From NCBI GenBank assembly GCA_038209155.1, contig JBBQYA010000002.1, forward strand, positions 5,652-69,651: DNA of 64,000 nucleotides, in the 5' to 3' direction. Source of the stretch: JBBQYA01 sp038209155. Lineage in GTDB: Bacteria > Bacteroidota > Bacteroidia > Sphingobacteriales > Sphingobacteriaceae. Below the pieces are notes generated by a model. The model searched no databases. It saw nothing but the letters and a program-made list of their open reading frames with translations, and was not told the DNA's origin. Below are positions 55,947 through 63,298 of the stretch, in pieces. A program made the position numbers and the translations under genes. Each line of letters starts with the position of its first letter. Positions within the stretch are counted from its first letter, which is position 1.

Positions 55947-56498
55947 TTATTTCAGAAATAATTTCAATTCGTTTTCTAAGCTTGCACCCCGAAGATTTTT
56001 TGCAATGATTTTTCCACTTCCATCTATTAAAAAATTGGTAGGAATAGCCTCAACCATATAAGATGCAGCCGCTGGAGAATTCCAACCAGCTAAATCTCCT
56101 ACATGATAAGTCCATTTTAAATTATCTTTTACAATAGCCGCTTTCCAAGCCTCAGCTTTAGTATCCAATGAAACACTATAAACGGTAAAACCATTTCCGT
56201 TTTTAAATTTCTTGTCTTTATATTGATCAAAAGCATTTACAACCGTAGGATTTTCTTTTCTGCACGGACCGCACCAAGACGCCCAAAAATCAATTAAAAC
56301 AACTTTTTTTCTTAACGAAGAAAGCTTGATCTCTTTACCATTTGGATCTTTTAAAATAATTTCTGGTGCTGTGTCGCCAACTTTTATTCCAGTAGTTGCA
56401 CTTTTAATTTCTGTTTTTTTGGGAATAATAAAACTAAACCCGATAAAAGCTATGGCAGCTACTATTACTGCCAGCGTTAATTTTTTTGTACTATTCAT
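55947..56498 (-). CDS. TlpA-like thioredoxin-fold protein, membrane anchored
   Basis: A 183-residue protein with an N-terminal helix (about 7-26, LTLAVIVAAIAFIGFSFII) serving as anchor and a periplasmic redoxin domain with WASWCGPC (Cys76, Cys79). GDTAPEIILKDPNGKEIKLSSL is the classic TlpA/ResA entry strand, and the cis-Pro is in EAIPTNFLID. Probably a thiol-disulfide reductase for periplasmic or cytochrome c substrates. It overlaps ftsE by four bases (ATGA), so it is translationally coupled to it. Confidence 0.92.
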   Translation of the reverse strand: MNSTKKLTLAVIVAAIAFIGFSFIIPKKTEIKSATTGIKVGDTAPEIILKDPNGKEIKLSSLRKKVVLIDFWASWCGPCRKENPTVVNAFDQYKDKKFKNGNGFTVYSVSLDTKAEAWKAAIVKDNLKWTYHVGDLAGWNSPAAASYMVEAIPTNFLIDGSGKIIAKNLRGASLENELKLFLK

Positions 56499-57187
56499 AA
56501 GTTTTCTATTTCTATTCGTTCTTCTATTATTTTACCGTTTTCGCATCTGATAATTCTGGAAGGGAAACGTTCAATCATTCTGTAATCGTGTGTTGCCATT
56601 AAAACTGCTGTGCCGTTTCTGCAAATTTCTTTTAGCAATAGCATGATTTCTACAGATGTATCTGGATCTAAATTTCCAGTGGGTTCATCCGCTAAAATTA
56701 TTTCTGGATTGTTTACCAATGCTCTTGCAATTACAACTCTTTGCTGTTCACCACCAGAAAGTTCGTATGGCATTTTGTTTATTTTGTTTTCCAAGCCTAC
56801 CAAAGCCATTACATCTTCTATTCTTTGTTTGATAGATAATTCATTGTTCCAACCGGTAGCATGCATCACAAACTCCAAATTTTTTCCAGTCGTTCTGTCT
56901 GTTAATAATTGAAAATCCTGAAAAACGATCCCTAATTTTCTTCTTAAAAATGGAATTTCTTGGTCTTTGATCGTATTTAAATCAAATCCTGCTACATTTC
57001 CTTGACCATTTTCAATTGAAATATCGCCATAAATTGTTCTGAGCAAACTGCTTTTTCCACTTCCTGTTTGACCGATCATGAATACAAATTCGCCACTATG
57101 AATAGCAAGATTTACATCATATAAAACTTGATGATCATGATGGAAAACATCCACATTTTTTAAACTTATTACAGAATGATCTTCCAT
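56495..57187 (-). CDS. ftsE: FtsE-like ABC transporter ATPase
   Basis: Cytoplasmic ATPase, 230 residues. Walker A GQTGSGKS is at 39-46, signature LSGGE at 143-147, and Walker B IILADE with Glu168. LRRKLGIVFQDFQLL is typical of FtsE, which with FtsX signals to septal peptidoglycan hydrolases. No ftsX lies next to it in this window, as is common in Bacteroidota where the genes are separated. It starts by a TAATG overlap with the small upstream gene. Confidence 0.88.
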   Translation of the reverse strand: MEDHSVISLKNVDVFHHDHQVLYDVNLAIHSGEFVFMIGQTGSGKSSLLRTIYGDISIENGQGNVAGFDLNTIKDQEIPFLRRKLGIVFQDFQLLTDRTTGKNLEFVMHATGWNNELSIKQRIEDVMALVGLENKINKMPYELSGGEQQRVVIARALVNNPEIILADEPTGNLDPDTSVEIMLLLKEICRNGTAVLMATHDYRMIERFPSRIIRCENGKIIEERIEIENL

Positions 57188-57390
57188 TACATAGATATTT
57201 TTTGAATAATGCCAAAAGGCATCTGTTGAAAATAGTTTGTTAATTCAAGAGTTCGTGCACCTAACCCACATTTTTCTAATGCTTTTTCTGGTCTATCTAC
57301 TCTAAAATAGGCGAGAAGCGTAAACTTGTCATCGCGAAGTTGAATATAATCTGGAATTTTGGCTACGCCTTTTACTTTGATTGCGTACAA
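57187..57390 (-). CDS. Small conserved-type protein upstream of ftsE
   Basis: A 67-residue soluble protein (MYAIKVKGVAKIPDYIQLRD...). Family not recognised by name. It has a beta-alpha pattern and ends NYFQQMPFGIIQKISM. Its stop overlaps the ftsE start (TAATG), which supports real translation and coupling. A similar small ORF in front of ftsE may be conserved in the phylum, to be confirmed. Function unknown. Confidence 0.72.
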   Translation of the reverse strand: MYAIKVKGVAKIPDYIQLRDDKFTLLAYFRVDRPEKALEKCGLGARTLELTNYFQQMPFGIIQKISM

Positions 57391-57404
57391 AATGAAATAT
57401 AAAA

Positions 57405-57695
57405 TTAAATTAAAGGCTGAACTTTTAAATGATGAAATTTTGATTTGCGATTTCTGAAAAATTCATCCATATCAGCTTTCATAATACTCATTCTGACTTT
57501 TAACGTTCCAAAACGAGTATTTAGCATATCATCATAATTTTTGTCGGATGCTATACCAAAGACTTTTTCCAACTCTTCATGAAATTCTTCTTGAGTATGT
57601 TGTTTCAAATGCTGTATCATAAGCTCTGCAACTTCAGTTGCCTGATCTTGAGTTAGTTCAGTTTTTTTTGAAATTTTGTCAACCAATGATTCCAT
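57405..57695 (-). CDS. Small helical protein of unknown function
   Basis: A 96-residue, mostly helical protein (ISKKTELTQDQATEVAELMIQHLKQ), with a C-terminal basic segment (FFRNRKSKFHHLKVQ). The start fits helix 1 of regulator-like small folds that have a K-x-L-T-x-x-Q-A pattern, as in DUF2267-like proteins, but I cannot name it firmly. It lies 14 bases upstream of the 67-residue gene in the same operon. Confidence 0.68.
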   Translation of the reverse strand: MESLVDKISKKTELTQDQATEVAELMIQHLKQHTQEEFHEELEKVFGIASDKNYDDMLNTRFGTLKVRMSIMKADMDEFFRNRKSKFHHLKVQPLI

Positions 57696-57740
57696 TGCTT
57701 CGAGGTTAATTTTATGTAAAGTTAAACTTCTTTTTTGTGT

Positions 57741-58757
57741 TTACTGTAAATTTTCTAAAAATTTTGGAATGTCCACTCCATCTGCATAATCCATAAGTCC
57801 GGGTTGCTGAGTACTGCCAAAAGGAATCGAGTTTTCTATTTCTAAAGAACTTACCAAACATTGAAGTGAGTTTGAATTCTCCTTCAAATAATGCTTTAAA
57901 GTATTTAAATCGCTATATTTTTCGTAATAAATTACAGAAATTGGACTTTGAAAACTCGTATTTTCTGCAATGCTTAAAAACTCGTTTGCTAAATGTTCTG
58001 CTTTATTCATCAAAAGTAAAGTTCGATTATAATCGTAATTATTTTTGTACTTGAAATGAGAATCTATTTCTTTAAAATGATAAGAAGCATCAAATAATGG
58101 ACTGAAATTATAATCTTCCGGCACATAAATTTTAGAAACACTTCTACAACCTAAACCAAAATAGGTGAAAATATCCGAACAAAGATTTTTTAATTCTGTT
58201 TCTGATTCTTTACCATCTAAAACAGCAGCCGAATTTCTGTTTTTACGAATCACATGTGGATATTTTCCAAAATAATAATCGAAATATCTGGCTGTATTAT
58301 TACTTCCGGTGGCAATTACTGCATCAAAATTGGCAAGTCTATCCGTAAATATAATTTCATCTTTCCATTCAGGATTTATGGAAACTAATTTTTCCAACAC
58401 AAAACGGATAAGCAAATTATCTTGAGAAGAAAGTTTAATCATCGCTTTATGACCAGCTATTAATACACATAAAACATCATGGAAACCTACTAAAGGAATA
58501 TTTCCAGCTAAAATGAGTCCAATTGTTTTTTGATTTTTATTATCGACTGGTAAATTTGGATAATGATTTAACCATTCAGAAAGATTTTTTTCGGTTAATA
58601 AATGACCAAATGCATGAAAAGAAAGTGTAGAATTTTCTTTTGTAAACCAATTATTAATTTTTGATGCTTGAAGCATTACTTCATTAATTTCTGTTGAAGC
58701 TGATAATAAAATTTGACCTAATTGTTCAAAATCCTTAATAATTGCACTACGTTGCAT
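57741..58757 (-). CDS. Acyl-CoA reductase, LuxC-like
   Basis: A 338-residue member of the LuxC/acyl-CoA reductase family (aldehyde dehydrogenase fold), reducing fatty acyl-CoA to aldehydes in other systems. Family segments include GLILAGNIPLVGFHDVLCVLIAGHKAMIKLSSQD, IATGSNNTARYFDYYFGKYPHVIRKNR, and GLGCRSVSKIYVPEDY with the candidate nucleophile in GCRSVS. No lux genes are nearby. The divergent neighbour is a 2[4Fe-4S] ferredoxin, a pairing seen in many Bacteroidota, so a non-luminescent lipid or redox role is likely. Confidence 0.88.
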   Translation of the reverse strand: MQRSAIIKDFEQLGQILLSASTEINEVMLQASKINNWFTKENSTLSFHAFGHLLTEKNLSEWLNHYPNLPVDNKNQKTIGLILAGNIPLVGFHDVLCVLIAGHKAMIKLSSQDNLLIRFVLEKLVSINPEWKDEIIFTDRLANFDAVIATGSNNTARYFDYYFGKYPHVIRKNRNSAAVLDGKESETELKNLCSDIFTYFGLGCRSVSKIYVPEDYNFSPLFDASYHFKEIDSHFKYKNNYDYNRTLLLMNKAEHLANEFLSIAENTSFQSPISVIYYEKYSDLNTLKHYLKENSNSLQCLVSSLEIENSIPFGSTQQPGLMDYADGVDIPKFLENLQ

Positions 58758-58798
58758 ATTCTTTACTATTCTCTAAATCTGATAAGTGTTTAATTTAT

Positions 58799-58806
58799 TA
58801 TATTTG
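58799..58806 (+). promoter_or_regulatory. Candidate -7 box (TATATTTG) for the ferredoxin gene
   Basis: TAnnTTTG 66 bases before the ATG at 58873, in the divergent spacer with the LuxC-like gene. Confidence 0.35.
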
Positions 58807-58866
58807 CGCTTTATGCAAAAACAATTTGCAAAGCTAAGGTTTAATAAACAGTAAAATCAAGGATAG

Positions 58867-59226
<360 letters not shown>

Positions 59227-59247
59227 AAAATCATATAATTGAACAAT

Positions 59248-59277
59248 AAAAGGGATAACAGAAACGCTATCCCTTTT
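59248..59277 (+). terminator. Intrinsic terminator after the ferredoxin gene
   Basis: AAAAGGGATA (59248-59257) pairs with TATCCCTTTT (59268-59277), loop of ten, followed by T residues. Confidence 0.88.
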
Positions 59278-59300
59278 TTTATATCTCAAAAATCTATTCT

Positions 59301-60089
59301 ATGAAATCTGAATTTGGTATTTGTTGCTTATCCGTAATTCCAGTTCGATTAGAGCCATCAGACCAATCAGAAATGATAAGTCAATTACTGTTTGGAGATC
59401 ATTTCTTGATTGAAGAAGAAAATGGAACTTGGATTAAAATTAAAACTTGGTTTGATGAATATGAAGGTTGGATAGATCGAAAGCAATGTTTTATTTTATT
59501 GGAAGACGAGTATCAGAATTTATGTGTTTTCCCAAATTATATTAGCACAGCTTATCTGAATGAAGTAAAAGATCCAGAAAATAAAAAATTATTTATCCCT
59601 TTAGGTTGTTCCCTTCCAGAATTTAATGGAAATCAAGTAATTTTAGCAAGTCGAGAATATAACTACTTAGGAGAAGCAAAATTTGCTTCAGATTTTACTC
59701 AACAAAATTTAGAAAATTTTTCCGGTTTATATTTAAATAGTCCTTATTTATGGGGAGGAAAATCTCCAGCTGGTATAGATTGTTCGGGATTTACCCAAAT
59801 AATATTCAAATTAATGGGAATAAAACTACCAAGAGATGCTTATCAGCAAGCAGAAAAGGGTGCGCTTGTTCATTTTGCAGAAGAGATTGTCCCTGGCGAT
59901 TTATTATTTTTTGATAATGAAGAAGGAAGAATCACTCATGTTGGAATTGCATTAAACAACCAAAACATTATTCATGCTTCTGGAAAAGTACGAATAGACC
60001 AATTTGACCATGTTGGTATTTTTAATAAAGAGTATAAAAAATATAGTCATAAATTAAGAATTGTTAAGAGAATGGGGATAATAGGTTGA
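59301..60089 (+). CDS. NlpC/P60 (C40) peptidoglycan hydrolase
   Basis: A 262-residue cysteine peptidase. An SH3-like region (about 5-75, GDHFLIEEENGTWIKIKTW) precedes a middle linker and the NlpC/P60 domain from about 140. YLWGGKSPAGIDCSGF holds the nucleophile Cys161, HVGIAL holds His213, and the third polar residue is probably His225 (IIHASG). The fold cuts the gamma-D-Glu to meso-diaminopimelate bond in stem peptides. No signal peptide is apparent; it begins MKSEFGICCLSV. Cytoplasmic recycling (YkfC-like) is therefore possible. Confidence 0.9.
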   Translation: MKSEFGICCLSVIPVRLEPSDQSEMISQLLFGDHFLIEEENGTWIKIKTWFDEYEGWIDRKQCFILLEDEYQNLCVFPNYISTAYLNEVKDPENKKLFIPLGCSLPEFNGNQVILASREYNYLGEAKFASDFTQQNLENFSGLYLNSPYLWGGKSPAGIDCSGFTQIIFKLMGIKLPRDAYQQAEKGALVHFAEEIVPGDLLFFDNEEGRITHVGIALNNQNIIHASGKVRIDQFDHVGIFNKEYKKYSHKLRIVKRMGIIG

Positions 60090-60097
60090 GTTAAAAT

Positions 60098-60119
60098 TTT
60101 TTAGATTCAAATCTAAAAA
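60098..60119 (+). terminator. Candidate terminator after the NlpC/P60 gene
   Basis: TTTTTAGAT (60098-60106), loop TCAA, ATCTAAAAA (60111-60119). A short, AT-rich stem; U-rich sequence follows a few bases later. Confidence 0.4.
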
Positions 60120-60321
60120 TCTATTTTTAAATCTTTCATCTAATAATCTTTTATTAAATAAAATATTTTTTTTACAAAGTTATTAAATAGTAGTATCATT
60201 ATTTTAGTTGCCAGTATTTTTCAATTATTTTAATAAAAGGATGTAATGTACTTATTTTTATTTTTTATGTTTTATTAAAAATTATTATTGATCCAATTTT
60301 TTAGATACTTTAGTTGATCAT

Positions 60322-60723
60322 ATGAAAGATTTAATAATCACAGAGCCATTTAAAAAGCCTGAATATTACCACACAACGGTTTTACCAATCAAAAAAGGGA
60401 AAGATTTTTTATTGCTAAGGTTATATGACATAACCTATCTGAAAGGAGACGGTGCTTACTCTAAAATTTATATTCAAAAAAATGGAATTGAAAACCTTCA
60501 CTATCACCATACTTGCAAAGCGCTTGGTTTTTATGAAAAAACATTTCCAATATATTCATTTTTAAGGGTTCACAATAGTTTTATTGTTAATTTGGATAAA
60601 ATTGTATATATCAGAACAAAAGGAGGTTGGGTTTTAGAATTGGTAGATTCAACTATAATAAAAGTAGCCGATTCACATAAAATGGAATTGCTCAAAAGAC
60701 TTGGACTTAAACCCGAACTATGA
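60322..60723 (+). CDS. Stand-alone LytTR DNA-binding protein
   Basis: A 133-residue regulator with only a LytTR domain (about 25-130). It has LYDITYLKGDGAYSKIYI, the FLRVHNSFIVNLDKI core and KVADSHKMELLKRL. The receiver domain that usually precedes LytTR is absent, so it is not a standard response regulator. The N-terminal 24 residues are basic and unstructured. No sensor kinase is adjacent. It likely acts on nearby genes; a pair of LytTR-like boxes follows it. Confidence 0.9.
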   Translation: MKDLIITEPFKKPEYYHTTVLPIKKGKDFLLLRLYDITYLKGDGAYSKIYIQKNGIENLHYHHTCKALGFYEKTFPIYSFLRVHNSFIVNLDKIVYIRTKGGWVLELVDSTIIKVADSHKMELLKRLGLKPEL

Positions 60724-60737
60724 ACGAAAATTAACTA

Positions 60738-60767
60738 TCCGTTAAATGATTAAGCACATTTGTTAAG
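60738..60767. promoter_or_regulatory. Possible LytTR operator, two direct repeats 21 bases apart
   Basis: TCCGTTAAA (60738-60746) and TTTGTTAAG (60759-60767) share the GTTAA core with a 21-base centre-to-centre spacing, two helical turns. That fits the direct-repeat layout of AgrA/LytTR sites. It lies in the leader between the LytTR gene and the barrel gene at 60882. The match is weak in AT-rich DNA. Confidence 0.3.
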
Positions 60768-60881
60768 TATTGTATACAATCTAGTTTTATAACAATATCT
60801 TTATTATAAAATTTATTATAAACTATTAGCTATGGAAAATTTAAAAAGACAATTATTTGTTACAATAAAATTAAATAAGGT

Positions 60882-60985
60882 ATGAAAAGTTATCTAACCA
60901 TTTTACTTACAGTTTATGCATTGGGTATAAATGCTCAGAGTATACAACAAAAATTGTTTGGAGGTAAAAATCGGATAGAAGTTGG
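60882..60985 (+). repeat. Direct repeat, copy 1 (5' end of the barrel gene)
   Basis: About 104 bases covering the signal peptide and first strand; 98 of 104 are identical to 61690-61793. The preceding AATAAGGT is also shared (AATAAGGTATG at both sites). Confidence 0.85.
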
Positions 60986-61556
60986 TAATACCTATGCGAA
61001 TTTTTTTAAAAATGATCGATTCAACAAAAATAAAAATGTTAGAGTCCAAGCGTATTTTGGATATACGCGAATTATTAAAAAAACACATTTAATCTCTCTT
61101 AATTTTCGCCTCTATGAAGCATATTTTAAAAATAATTATTCTATTGGCGAAGTCGAATCGAGTTTTTTCGATGTAGTGGGTATTCAATATGGGAGAAAAT
61201 TTAACTATAAACAAATAGAAATAATTCCTTTTGCAGGAATTAATTATCGATATTTTGGTTTAGAATCTGCCATATTTGGGTATAGAGATCCAGTAAATAA
61301 GTTTGAGCCATTATTTGCTGATTTAAAATACAATTCAGTAGGAGGTTCAGTTGGGTTAGATGCAAATTATTATATTTTCAAAAATTTAGGTGTAGGAGTT
61401 AAGTATTATTATGCAAACTTTCCATTTGAAAATGGGAAGTTAATTGCTGGTGGTGATGCAAGTAGAGGTGATCAACCAAGTCAATCTATTATTGAAAATT
61501 ATAAACCAATAACAGAAATGTTTAATCTTCATCTTAAACTTATTGGTCGGTTTTAA
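60882..61556 (+). CDS. Outer-membrane beta-barrel protein, intact copy of a tandem pair
   Basis: A 224-residue protein: signal peptide 1-19 (ending INAQ), then alternating aromatic strands (VQAYFGYTRIIKKTHLISLNFRLYEAYF, VGVKYYYANFPFENGK) and a terminal Phe after LIGR, typical of a small barrel. Family not recognised by name. A paralogue with a frameshift follows, and the first 104 bases of the two genes differ at only six positions. Adjacent to the LytTR regulator, which may control it. Confidence 0.75.
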   Translation: MKSYLTILLTVYALGINAQSIQQKLFGGKNRIEVGNTYANFFKNDRFNKNKNVRVQAYFGYTRIIKKTHLISLNFRLYEAYFKNNYSIGEVESSFFDVVGIQYGRKFNYKQIEIIPFAGINYRYFGLESAIFGYRDPVNKFEPLFADLKYNSVGGSVGLDANYYIFKNLGVGVKYYYANFPFENGKLIAGGDASRGDQPSQSIIENYKPITEMFNLHLKLIGRF

Positions 61557-61563
61557 TTGTTGT

Positions 61564-61686
61564 AATAGTTTAAAACAACAATTAAGCAATGCTGAAATTA
61601 ACATTGCATCATTGAGCGTTGGTATTTACACCATTAGCATCAAAACAGATAAATGGGCAAAGAATGTGAAATTCGTAAAACAATAA
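61564..61686 (+). pseudogene. Orphan T9SS sorting-domain remnant
   Basis: In a frame different from both barrel genes, 61564-61686 reads NSLKQQLSNAEINIASLSVG, then IYTISIKTDKWAKNVKFVKQ and a stop. This is the last 35-40 residues of a type A T9SS sorting domain (SLSVGIYTISI, KFVKQ end). There is no start codon or upstream body; the frame runs only back into the end of the previous gene. It must be a piece left by a deletion or by recombination between the tandem copies. Confidence 0.8.
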
Positions 61687-61689
61687 GGT

Positions 61690-61793
61690 ATGAAAAGTTA
61701 TCTAATCATTTTACTTACACTTTATGCATTGGATATAAATGCTCAGAGTTTACAACAAAAATTGTTTGGAAGCAAAAATCGGATAGAAGTTGG
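61690..61793 (+). repeat. Direct repeat, copy 2 (5' end of the frameshifted barrel gene)
   Basis: Partner of 60882-60985; six differences in 104 bases. High identity here against moderate identity later in the genes suggests recent local conversion or duplication. Confidence 0.85.
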
Positions 61794-62351
61794 ATCTACT
61801 GGAATGCATTTTTTTTCTCAAAAAATTTCAAAATCACACAAGCCCACAACCGATAAGATTTATATTGGATATTCAAGAATTTTCAATTCAAATAATATTA
61901 TCTCTTTAGATTATATTGAATTTTCAGGTAGCTTTAATAACTGGAAAATCGGAGATATAAGTGGTACCTATGCTGAATCTTCGCAGTTAGCTATGGAAGA
62001 ATTTTCAACTATTCATTGATTGAAATCATCCCATCATTTGGACTATCTTACCGTTATGATGGTTTAGAACTTATTTCATTTGCAGAAAGAAACCCTGGAC
62101 TTCCTTGGTCTGAACCCATATTCGCTACTTTGAGATATAATAGCATAGGTATCAAAGGAGGTTTTGATTTAAATTATTTTTTCGCAAAAAATATGGGATT
62201 GGGAGCTAAGTTTTCGTATGCAAATTATCCGTTCGAGAAAGCAAGATTTGCTACTGGTGGAATAGATGAACCAAGTCAAGAATTTAAAGACACTCATTTG
62301 CCATTGAATCAGATGATAATTCTCAATTTAAAACTTATCGGTAGGTTTTGA
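61690..62351 (+). pseudogene. Frameshifted paralogue of the preceding barrel protein
   Basis: The first part (61690 onward) runs MKSYLIILLTLYALDINAQ... to GDISGTYAE in one frame and stops at 62017-62019. The second part, in another frame, reads IFAVSYGRIFNYSLIEIIP onward from about 61977 and continues to the terminal LIGRF at 62351. Aligned with the intact copy (GEVESSFFDVVGIQYGRKFNY), the shift falls at GAA|TCT, about 61975-61980, with no residue missing. Loss of one base, most easily one A, is therefore the simplest cause. Sequencing error is the alternative. Confidence 0.85.
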
Positions 62352-62370
62352 TAATTCTACTTAATTAAAC

Positions 62371-63282
62371 TCAATCAATTTCCACGTCCCAAACCATAAC
62401 CAGTTTATCATCAGAAATAGAAATAAGCTGATTTTGAAAGCTATTCCAAACTATTTTATTGATGGATAATCGGTGGGATGGATAATTGGCAAGGTCTATT
62501 TTTTTATAGAGGTTAAAATCGTCCAAGCCCCATATTTTTATGCTTTTGTCCATACTTGCAGTAGCAAAATAAGGTTTTGTAGGATGCAAGGCAATGGAAT
62601 TAATTGCGAACAAATGCGCGGGAATATTTTCTTTCAAACTAAAAGTGGATAGATCCCAAACTTTTAATTGAGCATCTCTTGATCCAGAAAAAAGTAAAGA
62701 AGAATCATTTGTAAACTGCAAAGAAAAAACGGGTAGTGTATGAGATTTCAATATACTTTTCAATTCTAAATCTAAAATAGAATAAACATAGACTTTATTA
62801 TCTCTACACCCAAAAGCAATAAATTTCTGATCTGGAGATATAGCGATTGCTCTGATGGCATCATCGGCTACTTTTAATGTAAATATTTTTTCAAAAGTAA
62901 GAAGAGACCAAATATGAACTTCTCCGTTACCACATCCTGCATACATCAATTTTGTAAGATGGCTAGATTTTATATCGAAAATCGTGTTGCCATCACAAGA
63001 AAATGGTTGATTCAATTTTTGCTGTTCGAAATCAAAAAGTTGAATATTTCCTTTTATATCACCACTAATGAAATAAGGTAAGAATTCGCAAGAATGTTGA
63101 GCATAAACTGTAGAAACAGTTGGATAGAGAACTTTAATGAATTGCATGGTTTTCAAACTCCATTCTACAATTCCTTTGTCCTCGCCAGCTGTAAATACGA
63201 TATAGTTTTTACCAGAATTCTCAACCGAAAAAATCGGATGATGATGACCAATAAGTTGTGCTGCTTGTGTTACTCGAATCAA
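62371..63282 (-). CDS. WD40-repeat protein
   Basis: A 303-residue soluble protein made of six to seven WD40 blades, e.g. GEDKGIVEWSLKTMQF, GCGNGEVHIWSLLTFE, FSGSRDAQLKVWDLSTF, ATASMDKSIKIWGLDDFN, and a last one ending LVMVWDVEID. No signal peptide, so a cytoplasmic scaffold. It lies 16 bases downstream of hisA on the same strand and may be read from the his operon; a functional tie to histidine synthesis is not implied. Confidence 0.93.
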   Translation of the reverse strand: MIRVTQAAQLIGHHHPIFSVENSGKNYIVFTAGEDKGIVEWSLKTMQFIKVLYPTVSTVYAQHSCEFLPYFISGDIKGNIQLFDFEQQKLNQPFSCDGNTIFDIKSSHLTKLMYAGCGNGEVHIWSLLTFEKIFTLKVADDAIRAIAISPDQKFIAFGCRDNKVYVYSILDLELKSILKSHTLPVFSLQFTNDSSLLFSGSRDAQLKVWDLSTFSLKENIPAHLFAINSIALHPTKPYFATASMDKSIKIWGLDDFNLYKKIDLANYPSHRLSINKIVWNSFQNQLISISDDKLVMVWDVEID

Positions 63283-63298
63283 AATTGTGCTTTTAGTT

